64,000 nt of DNA, from assembly GCA_023525975.1 (NCBI GenBank), contig CM042018.1, forward strand, positions 73,229,001-73,293,000, read 5' to 3'. Made by a program: the position numbers and the translations under genes. Below are positions 36,101 through 46,843 of this stretch, piece by piece. The stretch comes from Smallanthus sonchifolius (lineage: Eukaryota; Streptophyta; Magnoliopsida; Asterales; Asteraceae). Numbering within the stretch: the first letter of the stretch is position 1; the number at the start of each line of letters is the position of its first letter. The notes below the pieces were generated by a model, which worked only from the letters and a program-made list of their open reading frames with translations, searched no databases and was not told the DNA's origin.

Positions 36101-38712
36101 ACCCTTGTGGGTCAAAGCGGTAAGAGGGACAGCAATCTTTGAGAAGTTTGAGATGAAACGACGATAATAACCCGCAAGTCCAAGAAATGAACGAACTTCG
36201 GTAGGAGTCTTCGGGGCATTCCAATTCTTAACCGTTTCAATCTTAGCAGGATCAACATGAATTCCCTTGTCATTGACAATATGACCAAGAAATTGAACTT
36301 CCTTTAGCCAAAATTCACATTTGGAGAATTTGGCATATAGTTGTTCTTTTCTCAAGAGGTCCAAAACAATCTAAGGTGTTGTTCATGATCGGCTTTAGTC
36401 TTGGAATAGATTAAGATATCGTCAATGAAGATGATCATGAATTTATCAAGGTACGGTTTGCACACACGATTCATGAGATCCATGAAAACTGCGGGTGCAT
36501 TGGTTAACCCGAAAGGCATAACCTTGAACTCGTAATGACCATACCTTGTTCGAAAAGCAGTCTTGGGAATGTCATCTTCTTGAACACGGAGCTGATGATA
36601 ACCGGATCGAAGATCAATCTTGGAGAAACAAGTAGAACCTTGAAGTTGATCAAAGAGATCATCAATTCTAGGTAAAGGATAACGGTTCTTGATAGTAAGC
36701 TTGTTGAGCTCGCGGTAGTCAATACACATGCGAAATGATCCATCTTTCTTCTTAACAAATAAGACGGGTGCACCCCACGGTGAATGACTTGGGCGAATGA
36801 AACCTTTGTCGGAGAGCTCTTGAAGTTGACTTGCAAGTTCTTGCATTTCGGAAGGTGCAAGACGATAAGGAGCTCTAGCAACGGGGTTAGCTCCAGGTAT
36901 AAGATCAATACGGAACTCTACTTGACGAATGGGAGGAAGACCGGATAAATCCTTAGGAAAAACTTCGGGGAAATCCCGAATGATCGAAATGTCTTGGATA
37001 CTCTTCTCCTTGACATCCTTTTGAACAATATGAGCTAAGAAAGCAATGTACTTCTTTCGTAAGTACTTTTGAGCGGTAGTACACGACATCAACTTAAGTC
37101 CCTTGCAAGGCTTTTCACCAAAAACCCTTAAGGTTTCTCCCGATGGTAGAGGTATTCGAATACACTTCTCGAAGCAAATGACTTCGGCATGATGATTCGA
37201 TAACCAATCCATGCCTATGATGATATCAAAGCTTCCTAGTGTCATTGGAACAAGGTTGATTGGGAATGTGTGATCATTAAGTTCTAAAGAGCAATCATAG
37301 ATAATGGATTCAATTGTAAGGGAGTCACCATTTGCTACTTCAACGGTAAATGTTTTCTCTAACTGGGACCGAGTCTTTGCAAGTAAAGGTTCAAAATTAA
37401 GTGACACAAAACTTTTATCGGCTCCGGTATCGAATAAAATGCAGGCATATTGACTATTAACAAGAAACGTACCATTGACCACGTCATTGTTGGCTTGAGC
37501 TTCGTTGGCGTTTATGTTGAACGCACGCCCACGAGCTCCACCTTGTCTAGAATTTGTAAGTCTTGGACATTGATCACGAAAATGGTTCGGGTCACCACAC
37601 TCATAACAAGCACGCCCATTAGCAATGGCGGGAGCACCTTGGTTAGCCACTTGAGGTACGGTTCGGTTTGGAGGGTTGATTTGGCCCGTAAGAGCTTTGG
37701 TCCTACAAACACTAACCGTATGACCATATCTCCGACAATAAGTACAAAGGCGACATGGGATGTTTTGGGGATGATGGTAGTTGTAGGTGGAACAAAGTGG
37801 GTAGATTCCAACATATGGCTTTTTAACCGGTGTTTGAACCATAGGTGCAGCTTGGATAACCGGAATAGTAGGAGTAACCAAAACAAAATTTCTAACCTTC
37901 CTCTTTCTATTATTGCGAGAGGGCTCAGTTGTGGCTTCTTTGTTGTGAGTAGGAGGGGTTACGGTTTCAGAAACTTTCTTAGAACCCTTTTTGGTAAGAG
38001 TTCCAACTTTCACAAGATTATTAGTTAAGGTGGCGGATAGACGAATAGCATCCTCCAGAGTAGCAGGATTTCTACCTAAAACAGTATCTTGGATTTGTCT
38101 TGGTAGCCCACCAATATACTTTTCGATACAACGGGACAAAGGAGTGACCATGTGGGGCACGAGAAGACTCAACTCATGGAACCGAGTTGTGAATGCTAAA
38201 CTTTCCCCACTATCTTGGGCAAGATCCCAAAATTCAGCTTCTAACTTTTTCACTTCATTTCGAGGGCAGAACTCCTCGGTCATAAGCCTTTTGACCTCAT
38301 CCCAAGGTAAGGCCATAGCTACATCAACACCCCTATTCCTTTTCTCCCCATTCCACCATGTAAGTGCCCGTTTTTGTAGGACACTTGTAGCATGACGAAC
38401 ACGGAGATTGTCGGGACAGTCACTATTGAGAAAAGTATTCTCAATGCTTTCAAACCATTGAAGGAGTCCAGTAGCTCCTTCGGTACCAAAGAACTTGAGG
38501 GGATTGCATGAGTTGAAGTGCTTGAAGGTGCATTGAGGTGGATTGTTACCACCATTTCCACCATTTCCACCATTATTACCACTATTGCTTCCATTTCCAC
38601 CATTGTTGCCATTGGTGGCTCCATTGGCTTGGGTGAGTTGTGTCACCAATTGAGTAAGAATAGTAGCAATGTCTGTGTTGGCGTTGGTTGCGGGAGCACG
38701 ACGAGGAGGCAT
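33184..38712 (-). pseudogene. gag-pol: Gypsy-2 gag-pol with frameshift and internal duplication
   Basis: Reads on the minus strand from MPPRRA at 38712; an upstream in-frame ATG at 38727 is less likely because Gypsy-1 also starts MPPRR. Gag (ALTWWNGEK), knuckles CTYCRRYGHTVSVC and CYECGDPNHFRDQC, protease LFDTGADKSF and RT FIDDIL are in one open frame of about 790 codons. A one-base shift near 36360 (HLRLF/WTS against HLRLILDLL in Gypsy-1) moves to a second frame with RNase H (YCDASNQGLG) and integrase. That frame hits a 979 bp tandem duplication and ends at 34415. The second integrase copy resumes to the chromodomain-like tail and stops at 33184. The gag Gln codon mutated in Gypsy-1 is intact here. 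Confidence 0.92.
33459..35416 (-). repeat. 979 bp tandem duplication in Gypsy-2 integrase region
   Basis: 33459-34437 and 34438-35416 are about 99% identical by eye, with roughly six substitutions. The unit covers the integrase zinc-region end, the D,D,E core and the following C-terminal segment. 979 is not a multiple of three, so it breaks the frame. Confidence 0.93.
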
Positions 38713-39402
38713 TCTACAGATTTTCACAAGACAAGAAAGATTGTAAGAACTTATGAGATTTGATAGGATTTAATAGAATGAGATAATAAAAATAGATATT
38801 CTTAGTTTGGATTGTACTCAAAAGTGACAAAATCACTTGAATACTATGGCACATTAAGGTTAATTAAACTTATATAAGTTTTCAAGGAGACATGCTTTAG
38901 CCTATAAGTAAACACTCATCTCGGGAATTCCCTGGAAAGCATACGGGTCCCTCGGTTGATTGGGATTTATGCGAAATGCTTTCCTAGACAGAAAACCCAA
39001 AATACAGGTGTCACCCTTCCAGATTGCACGTGCCCTCAAATAATTTAACAAATTTAAAAACCTTAACGAAGAAATAAAAATTTTAAAGATTTTTTTGCTT
39101 CAAAAATTTTTTCCACATGCTAAGAAAAGATAAAGATAGAAAGAAGATAGAAATATTATGAGGATTTAGAATATAGGAACAGATATTATTTATTAAATTA
39201 TTATTTAAGAAGATCCTACTAAGTCATGATAACAAGTAAGGTATCAAATATAATAATTAATCATGGTAAGCATGTGGCACATAGCATGTAACACATAGCA
39301 CAAAAATCATGAAACATAGTATAAGTGGGTGTCCTAAAATTATAGTCTAGGTCAAGGTGTCTAATAACCTAATTCCCTATAACCAAGGCTCTGATACCAA
39401 TC
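38713..39402 (-). other. Gypsy-2 leader and primer site
   Basis: Non-coding leader; the complement of TGGTATCAGAGC lies at 39388-39399, next to the 5' LTR, whose end reads TATCACACC (TGTCACACC in the other LTR). Confidence 0.85.
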
Positions 39403-40186
39403 TATCACACCCCGACCGATGGCGGAATCATCGGGGCGGGACATGTAAGACTGTTCATAGCACATGGTTGACTAGATTGAAATATATTAAAGTCAAATTT
39501 CCATTACAAATAATCCAAGTACAAACCAAATTCAAACAAAGAAACATAAAACAACTCATAGAATTCTTGATTTAAATTGCTAAGTCCAAATCCTATATTG
39601 AGCACGTCTTGAATCATTCTCACATATTAGGGCCTGAAACATGAATAAAATAAAGTCAACTAAAAAGTTGGTGAGTATAACACAGTTGTATATAAATAGC
39701 ATATAGTTGAAAACAAATCCTTTACATATCATGATAAATAAGGCATTTATGGGGAGCAGCTATTGTGTAACCATGTACAATCAAACCTTGTAACTAGCAT
39801 GCAAAAATTGTGTTGTCGGTTTCAATCACCGCGCACCTGGGTGGGTTTGTCAGACTCAATAGATCTATCATTGAAAACCGTCGGCTTGTATAGTTAATGA
39901 TTGCACATAATCGCATACAAAGGTTAGCACACCTAGCACTCGAGCATAAAGCTCAAATTGCACACATGTGTAAGACCCCAAAACCGGGTGACCTCACTTG
40001 TTGGATTTACTCATAAACATAGTCTTAAATACTGAACTTAAATTAAAACATTCATCCATTTATTCACATAATCATAACAGCGGAAGTCTTTACAAATAAA
40101 ACATAACATATTCTTTACAAAAAAGTGGGATGTCAGTCTTGTGCCGGGTAACCTTCACGCCATCGCACGACCTTTTCTTCCCTTAC

Positions 40187-41055
40187 CTGAAATGTATACT
40201 AAAAGTCAGCTAACGCTGGTGAGTTCTAGTTTAAAGACATTCATACATAACATTTATCTTAGCATAAATATAATAAGTAAATGTGTATTCGTACTTTTAA
40301 ATATTCTTTACTTTATTGTTCTCACATAACATTCATTGAGGGTATATACATATGTACATACATACTTTCTTTGAGAGAACACTTATTGGCCATAATCTTA
40401 AGGGAGATCAACCCATCACACTTGTCGTGAATGTCACGAAGACATCGCAGTCAGAACTACCGTCGTAGCCCATTTCATTACCGTCCGGCTCTAGAAAACC
40501 GTCCGTCATATCGTTAAATCCGTCCGGCAACCTTTGTCCGTCCGCTCTTTACCGTCCTACCGTCGTAGTCCGTCATTTTTGTCCGTCTGCCCTAGGGCAT
40601 CTGTTTCCCACGTGACCATTATGTATGCAACCGTTCTACATTAGTTAAGGCTTGCTTCGACCGTCCATTAATACCTTTTCATACGTCCTAGCTTGCGAAG
40701 GAACGTTTTTGTCCCGGTTGCAAAATAGTCACGTGGTCGTCCGTCTACCGAAGTAGCCGTTGTCACAGAAGGGTTTATAACGTTTACATTCATTCATAAC
40801 ATACAATATATATGTAATATAAAGCAAGATTTCATTCTTTTACGTTATGTCCTTCTTTCATTCATTCTTTTTTTTTCATACGCTTCATTCTTTATTCATA
40901 ATTCATTTTCATATATGTAAATATTTATATATATATATATATACGTATGATCACATTGACATTTATAACATTTATTCATTTAGTGTATACACTTCAGCCC
41001 CAAAACATTTATAAATCATTTGCACATAACATAGAAGGGGGCACATAGAACTCAC
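40187..41055 (-). other. Putative leader intron in Gypsy-3 3' LTR
   Basis: On the minus strand: donor CATCAG|GTGAGT, GTGCCCCC...TTTTGGGGC, then CTCACCAGC...GCTGAC (a canonical branch site) 21 nt before acceptor ACATTTCAG. Length 869 nt; identical arrangement at 47062-47930 in the 5' LTR. Confidence 0.62.
40440..40760. repeat. CCGTC/CCGTCCG-rich irregular repeat block in Gypsy-3 LTR
   Basis: More than a dozen CCGTC pentamers (many CCGTCCG or ACCGTC) within about 320 bp; copy at about 47330-47640. They lie inside the putative intron. No other element here has them. Confidence 0.75.
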
Positions 41056-41218
41056 CTGATGAGCTACTCTAGGTTGTCCTAAACAAAGGCCCAACAGCGT
41101 CACTTCCGATCTGGATTAGGTAGTTAAATACACATTAGACCCAACCCTGACTCTAATGGTTTGATCATTCTAAACTTACTGACTTTACTTAACCAACCTG
41201 TGGCCTGCTGTCTGCTGC

Positions 41219-41374
41219 CTGCGCACTTAGTAAGTGTGCAGGGACTTGCTCATGCGCACTTGGTAAGTGCGCAGGAGTCTTCCTCCTGCGTACTTGGTAA
41301 GTACGCAGGGACTGCTGCCTGCGCACTTAGTAAGTACGCAGGGATTCCTTCCTGCGCACTTGGTAAGTACGCAG
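41219..41374. repeat. TGCGCACTT dyad cluster in Gypsy-3 3' LTR
   Basis: Five dyads, e.g. TGCGCACTT-GGT-AAGTGCGCA and TGCGTACTT-GGT-AAGTACGCA, with GCAGGAG...CTCCTGC linking two into a larger palindrome. Same motif family as Copia-A. Confidence 0.9.
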
Positions 41375-41749
41375 TACCTGGTTCTTGGACCAAAATTTCG
41401 GAATTCTTGCATGTTAATCCGATCATGCTAATCTTACAATTTTCTTTGATCAAAACGTGCGGTTTTCATTCTAGATTCTATTTCTAAGCTTATTATCAAG
41501 TTTCATCCGTAAAAACATCACCTATTTAGCTAAAACTCGAGAAAGCCCAAAAATGAACAAGAACTCATATTATGATCGAATCATTACCTGGATTGGAATT
41601 CTGATCCGGAGGTTTTGCTCACGATCTCAGTAGTAACGTGCTCCTTAAATCTCGTGACGATCCGTCGACTTTCTCTCTCTAGACCCGGGCTCCCTTTCTC
41701 TCTCTAAGATGGTGCAAGTGAGGGTGAAATGAGTTAGTGGGCTGCCTTG

Positions 41750-41760
41750 CCCCTTTTATA
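41750..41760 (-). promoter_or_regulatory. TATA box of Gypsy-3 3' LTR
   Basis: TATAAAAGGGG on the minus strand after CCTAGG, followed by a CT/GA-rich leader (TAGAGAGAGAAAG). Matching site at 48622-48632 in the 5' LTR. Confidence 0.65.
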
Positions 41761-41919
41761 CCTAGGCTTCCCTCGGCCCGTTGGAGCCGAGCCCAAGCCC
41801 ATCCGTTCTTATTTCGCTTTAGGACGTTTAAATCTCCATCGTATTTTATTTACTTATTTTACTATTTTCGGAATGTTACAAGTCTACCCTCCTTAAAGAG
41901 GTTTCGTCCTCGAAACTAT

Positions 41920-44900
41920 TTATACGTCAAACAATTGAGGGTATAGTCCCCTCATCTCGTCTTCTTTTTCCCATGTAGCTTCCGACCCTTTTCTGTGCTT
42001 CCATTGTACTTTGATTAAAGGGATCGATTTATTGCGTAGTCGTTTTTCAGCTCGGTCAAGAATAGCTATTGGTTCCTCTACATAATTCAGACTGTTATCC
42101 ACTTCGATATCGTCGTAGGGTATGTGAGCTGTGTCGTCGGCTAGGCATTTGCGTAAGTGCGACACGTGGAACGTAGGGTGTATTCCACTAAGCTCAACAG
42201 GTAGGTCGAGTCTGTAAGCAACTTGACCCACTCTCGCTAAGATCTTGAAAGGTCCGACGAACCTTGGACTCAGTTTGCCACGCTTTCTGAATCGGATGAT
42301 TCCTTTCCATGGTGATACTTTCAATAGTACCATGTCCCCCACTTGAAACTTTAAGTCCCTTCTTCTCTTGTCCGCGTATAATTTTTGTCTGTCCTTTGCG
42401 GCTTTCATTCGAGCCTTGATTTGATCAAATTTTTCAGAAGTTGCTTTGACCACTTCGAGACTTGCAAAATCCTTCTGCCCAATTTCCCCCCAACAAACGG
42501 GGGTTCTGCATTTTCTCCCATATAACATTTCAAATGGCGGCATGCCAATAGTCGTGTGATAGCTGTTGTTATATGAAAATTCTGCCAATGGTAGATGGCT
42601 GTCCCAACTCCCACCGAAGTCAATGATACAGGCCCGTAGCATGTCCTCCAAGGTCTGAATGGTCCTTTCAGATTGGCCATCGGTTTGAGGGTGGTAAGCA
42701 GTGCTGATGTTCAGTCTAGTGCCCATTGCTTCGTTGAATTTCTTCAAAAACCTTGACGTGAATCTAGTATCCCTGTCGGACACAATCGACAGCGGCATAC
42801 CATCTCTGCTCACAATCTCCTTGATAAATACTTCTGCTAGTCTTTCTGACGAAGAAGACTCACGTATGGGCAGGAAGTGAGCACTTTTCGTCAAACGGTC
42901 GACGATCACCCAAATGGTATCATTGCCTTTAGCTGTTCGCGGTAGCTTGGTAATGAAGTCCATTGCGATCTCTTCCCACTTCCATTCTGGTATAGGTAAA
43001 GGTTGCATTTTACCGCATGGTTTCTGGTGCTCGGCTTTAACTAGTGAACACGTTAAGCACTTGCTCACGTATTCAGTCACATCATTCTTCATGCCAGGCC
43101 ACCAGTACTCTTTCTTCAAGTCTTGATACATTTTGTTTGTCCCGGGGTGGATAGAATAACGAGACTTATGTGCCTCATCGAGTATTTTGGCTCTAAGCTC
43201 GCCAATCTTAGGTATCCACATCCGGCCAAACCTAGTTCGTACACCGTATGTATTTTCACTTAAGTTCCCTTGTTGTCCTACTATTCTTTCCCGTTTCACA
43301 TTTCTTTCTAACAGTGCTTCATCTTGTGCCTTTGTTATTTCGCCCATCAAATCTGGTGTTATAATCAGCTGACACGCTTTGATCCGGATAGGTGCCGATT
43401 CTTCCTTTCTACTTAAAGCGTCAGCCACAACAATTGCCTTGCCTGGATGGTACAATATTTCACAGTCATAGTCTTTCAGTAGCTCTAACCACCTCCTTTG
43501 CCTCATGTTTAATTCTTTTTGCTCGAAAAAGTACTTCAAGCTTTTATGATCGGAGTAGATGGTGCATTTAACTCCATACAAATAGTGCCTCCATATTTTC
43601 AATGCGAAAACTACTGCTGCTAACTCGAGATCGTGCGTTGGGTAGTTAACCTCATGAATCTTTAGTTGTCGTGAGGCATAAGCAATTACCTTTCCTCGTT
43701 GCATAAGTACGCAACCTAAACCCTGCCCCGAAGCGTCAGAGTAGACTACCAAGTCTTCATTTCCCTCAGGTAGAGTCAAGACTGGAGCTTGGGTTAATCG
43801 TGTCTTAAGTTCCTCAAACGCGTTATTTTGGGTTTGACTCCATTCATATTTCACTTCTTTTCGTGTCAGTTTAGTTAGTGGCGAGGCTATCCTTGAGAAA
43901 TCTTGAATGAACCTTCGATAGTAGCCTGCCAATCCAAGAAAACTTCGTATCTCTGTTGGTGTCTTTGGGATGTTCCATTCCTTTACTGTTTCTATCTTTG
44001 CAGGATCTACCATGATGCCATTTGGGTTTATCACATGACCTAGGAATTGGACTTCCCCAAGCCAGAACGCGCATTTGGAGAATTTCGCGTACAACTTCTC
44101 CTGCTTTAACACTTCCAGAACTTCTCTTAGGTGACAGTGGTGATCACCCTCGTTTTTCGAATATATCAGTATGTCGTCTATGAAAACTATCACTGATCGA
44201 TCCAACATTGGTCGACATACTCTATTCATCAAATCCATGAACGCTGCTGGAGCGTTAGTCAATCCGAAGGACATCACGAGGAATTCATAATGTCCATAAC
44301 GCGTGCGAAACGCGGTCTTTGGTACGTCTTCTTCTCTTACTTTCAACTGATGGTAACCCGACCTAAGATCGATCTTTGAGAACCAACTCGCACCTTGCAG
44401 TTGATCAAAAAGATCGTCTATTCTAGGTAGCGGGTATTTGTTCTTTACTGTTCTCTTGTTCAATTCGCGGTAATCAATGCACATGCGCATGCTGCCGTCC
44501 TTTTTCTTTACAAATAATACCGGAGCGCCCCATGGTGAGATGCTCGGTCTAACAAATCCTTTTTCTGTTAGTTCCTCTAGTTGAGACATCAATTCTTTCA
44601 TTTCTGACGGAGCCAATCGGTAGGGGGCTTTGGCAACGGGCTCAGCTCCTGGCAGTAAATCAATCTGAAATTCTATTTCCCGATCGGGTGGCAACCCAGG
44701 TAGATCCTCAGGGAATACTTCCGGAAAGTTGCACACCACGGGTACATTCTTGAGTTCTTTAGTTTTCATTCTATCATCAATAACATATGCCAGATAAGCT
44801 TCGCAACCGTGCCTCATGTAACTTTCGGCCTTGATCATCGAAATGACGTTTGGCATTGTGCAATTCCAATCCCCATAAACCGTAATTGGACATCCGCTAG

Positions 44901-46488
44901 GAGCTTTGAGGTGTATTCTCTTACGTTTACATATGATTTGAGCTTCGTTGGCAGCTAACCAATCCATACCCAATACTATATCGAATCCTCCTAAGGTGAG
45001 AAGGAATAATCTAGAAGGAAACCTATGTCCCTCTATTTCTATGATGCAATCCTCCGTGACTTGGAATACTGCCGAATTTTTACCAACGGCAGTTTGTACG
45101 CTAAAGGCCTTTACTATGGTGTTGATAGTGCAATCTAGTTTACAACTAAATGCATTTGATATAAAGCTTTTACTAGCACCAGAATCAAATAAAATCGCAG
45201 CACGTTCATCATTAACTAGAAACGTACCTGACACGACATCAGGGTTTCCCCTTGCTTCATCCTCAGTTAAGGCATAGGCCCGAGTCCTTGCCTTTTGTTG
45301 TTCCTGTTCCTTCTCCTTTCCCGAACCAGATTGGCCGGCCTTCCTGCAATTCTTTGTCAGATGTCCAAACAATCCACATACTTGACATTTGACATCCTTC
45401 AAACAATCTCGAGAGTAGTGCCTCGGCCTTCCGCACTTATAACACACGGTGGTGCCGATTCGACACTCGCCAAGATGTTGTTTTCCACATCTCTTGCACG
45501 TTTCATATCCGACCAACCTCGGTTTCTTAATTTCAATTGTTTCATTACCTTTTCCGGTGCCTCTAGACGAGTTCTCCCACTTCCTCTTTTGTGTCACAGG
45601 TGCTGGGTCCTCGTTGGCATAATCGTCGTAAACGATTCCAGACAGGTTGACTACCGACTCGAAGGTCGAGGGTAGGTTGGCTTTTACGTGGACACGGACC
45701 CTTTGTGGCAGACCCTTGACATAGTATTTGATCATACGTTCTTCGGTTTCCACCAAGTGTGGTACCAGTTGGGCCAGCTCGTTGAACCTTGAAGTATATT
45801 GGCGATGAGTCTTGTCGCCAGCTTTGAAGTTTAGGAACTCGTTCTCCACACGATCAATCTCATTCTGTGGGCAGAACTTTTGGATTACGAGCTTTTTCAA
45901 GTCCTCCCATGTCATTCGGGCAAGAGCATGTGGCGACTTTGTTCTTTGAATATTTCTCCACCAACCTAGTGCTTCATTGGTGAAAGAATGAGCAATATAT
46001 TTAACCGCCTGGTCTGGTTGGCACTCGCTGATGTTGATTACAGCGTTCATTCTCTCAATCCATTCCAAAGTAGCCACCGAATCCTTGCTACCATCAAACT
46101 TGGGTGGGTCTCCATCTTTGAAACCTTTATAAGTGCACCCTTTAGTGCTTGGCCCCACTTTTATCTCATCCCCGTCGCTGTCATATACTGTCTCTTCGTG
46201 GTTTCCTTCATCCCCCTCTCTACTTTTCTTTATTGCCTCGGATAGTAGATCAGGCAATACCTTCTGCAAAGTGAGCACAACTTCACGGGCAATAGCATCC
46301 CTGACTTCAGGTTCCAACTGTATAGGCCCTGGACTGTTGTCCCTAATTGGGGTCACTTCTGTTTCGTGCACACTTTCGGTGTGCTCTGCGTGCACACTCT
46401 CTTCTTCTTCAAATCTTGGGTTCAACGGAGGTCTACCTCGTCGGCCAGTGCGACCGCCTCGAGGTCCTGTCCTTCCTCCACCAGCCAT
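41920..46488 (-). CDS. gag-pol: Gypsy-3 gag-pol polyprotein, intact
   Basis: 1522 codons without a stop, from MAGGGRTGPRGG. Domains in order: Arg/Gly-rich start; gag (residues about 115-250, KFDGSKDSVATLEWIERM, LGWWRNI); three zinc motifs near 335-385 (CKRCGKQHLGEC, CYKCGRPRHYSRDC, CQVCGLFGHLTKNC); protease with LFDSGASKSF near 435 and VLGMDWLAANEA; RT (YRLAPSEMKEL, CIDYRELNKRTVKN, catalytic FIDDIL); RNase H (YSDASGQGLG); integrase zinc region (HKSRYSIHPGTNKMYQ...CLTCSLVKAEH) and D,D,E residues in MDFITKLP, VSDRDTRF and DGQSERT; chromodomain-like end (SIPLIKVQWKHRKG...ATWEKEDEMRGLYP). Length and order are normal for Tekay/Del. The protease triad is DSG rather than the DTG seen in Gypsy-1 and -2, an accepted variant. 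It is probably able to make protein; expression is not shown. Confidence 0.96.
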   Translation of the reverse strand: MAGGGRTGPRGGRTGRRGRPPLNPRFEEEESVHAEHTESVHETEVTPIRDNSPGPIQLEPEVRDAIAREVVLTLQKVLPDLLSEAIKKSREGDEGNHEETVYDSDGDEIKVGPSTKGCTYKGFKDGDPPKFDGSKDSVATLEWIERMNAVINISECQPDQAVKYIAHSFTNEALGWWRNIQRTKSPHALARMTWEDLKKLVIQKFCPQNEIDRVENEFLNFKAGDKTHRQYTSRFNELAQLVPHLVETEERMIKYYVKGLPQRVRVHVKANLPSTFESVVNLSGIVYDDYANEDPAPVTQKRKWENSSRGTGKGNETIEIKKPRLVGYETCKRCGKQHLGECRIGTTVCYKCGRPRHYSRDCLKDVKCQVCGLFGHLTKNCRKAGQSGSGKEKEQEQQKARTRAYALTEDEARGNPDVVSGTFLVNDERAAILFDSGASKSFISNAFSCKLDCTINTIVKAFSVQTAVGKNSAVFQVTEDCIIEIEGHRFPSRLFLLTLGGFDIVLGMDWLAANEAQIICKRKRIHLKAPSGCPITVYGDWNCTMPNVISMIKAESYMRHGCEAYLAYVIDDRMKTKELKNVPVVCNFPEVFPEDLPGLPPDREIEFQIDLLPGAEPVAKAPYRLAPSEMKELMSQLEELTEKGFVRPSISPWGAPVLFVKKKDGSMRMCIDYRELNKRTVKNKYPLPRIDDLFDQLQGASWFSKIDLRSGYHQLKVREEDVPKTAFRTRYGHYEFLVMSFGLTNAPAAFMDLMNRVCRPMLDRSVIVFIDDILIYSKNEGDHHCHLREVLEVLKQEKLYAKFSKCAFWLGEVQFLGHVINPNGIMVDPAKIETVKEWNIPKTPTEIRSFLGLAGYYRRFIQDFSRIASPLTKLTRKEVKYEWSQTQNNAFEELKTRLTQAPVLTLPEGNEDLVVYSDASGQGLGCVLMQRGKVIAYASRQLKIHEVNYPTHDLELAAVVFALKIWRHYLYGVKCTIYSDHKSLKYFFEQKELNMRQRRWLELLKDYDCEILYHPGKAIVVADALSRKEESAPIRIKACQLIITPDLMGEITKAQDEALLERNVKRERIVGQQGNLSENTYGVRTRFGRMWIPKIGELRAKILDEAHKSRYSIHPGTNKMYQDLKKEYWWPGMKNDVTEYVSKCLTCSLVKAEHQKPCGKMQPLPIPEWKWEEIAMDFITKLPRTAKGNDTIWVIVDRLTKSAHFLPIRESSSSERLAEVFIKEIVSRDGMPLSIVSDRDTRFTSRFLKKFNEAMGTRLNISTAYHPQTDGQSERTIQTLEDMLRACIIDFGGSWDSHLPLAEFSYNNSYHTTIGMPPFEMLYGRKCRTPVCWGEIGQKDFASLEVVKATSEKFDQIKARMKAAKDRQKLYADKRRRDLKFQVGDMVLLKVSPWKGIIRFRKRGKLSPRFVGPFKILARVGQVAYRLDLPVELSGIHPTFHVSHLRKCLADDTAHIPYDDIEVDNSLNYVEEPIAILDRAEKRLRNKSIPLIKVQWKHRKGSEATWEKEDEMRGLYPQLFDV

Positions 46489-46843
46489 AGTTCTTAATTT
46501 CCTGGATTATTAAAAAGGGAATTCATCAATGTCCTTTCTTCAGATCATAGTTTGGAACAGTACGAGCAAGGTAAATTCTTAATTACAGTGACCGGTTTGT
46601 GATTACTAATTTACATTGCTTTTTGGGTTCGAAACTCTTCAAATCAGTCGTGGCATTAACATCTATTTGTTCTAAGTTAAGGTATCTATTCCTATGCCAG
46701 AGCATTAACTTTACGACTTACTTACCGTGCTAGCGTTGGCGTTGGTTATCCATACTGACATCCGTGTGTTGGTCCCATAATCAGTTTGAGTCTAGACATT
46801 TAGGGATGCCTAAATCTCTCAAACTATTGCTCTGATACCAACT
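46489..46843 (-). other. Gypsy-3 leader with primer site
   Basis: 355 bp non-coding. The complement of TGGTATCAGAGC at 46829-46840 lies three bases from the 5' LTR. Confidence 0.88.

Larger units (their letters stand above)
39969..41880 (-). repeat. Gypsy-3 3' LTR
   Basis: Contains a CCGTC-rich block (about 40440-40760), a putative intron (40187-41055), the dyad cluster (41219-41374) and a TATA box (41750-41760). Confidence 0.95.

Noticed and set aside
41161..41487. ORFs with HLVSAQ / LGKYAG repeats in Gypsy-3 LTRs, both strands
   Set aside because: They translate the dyad cluster; the repetition is DNA-level.
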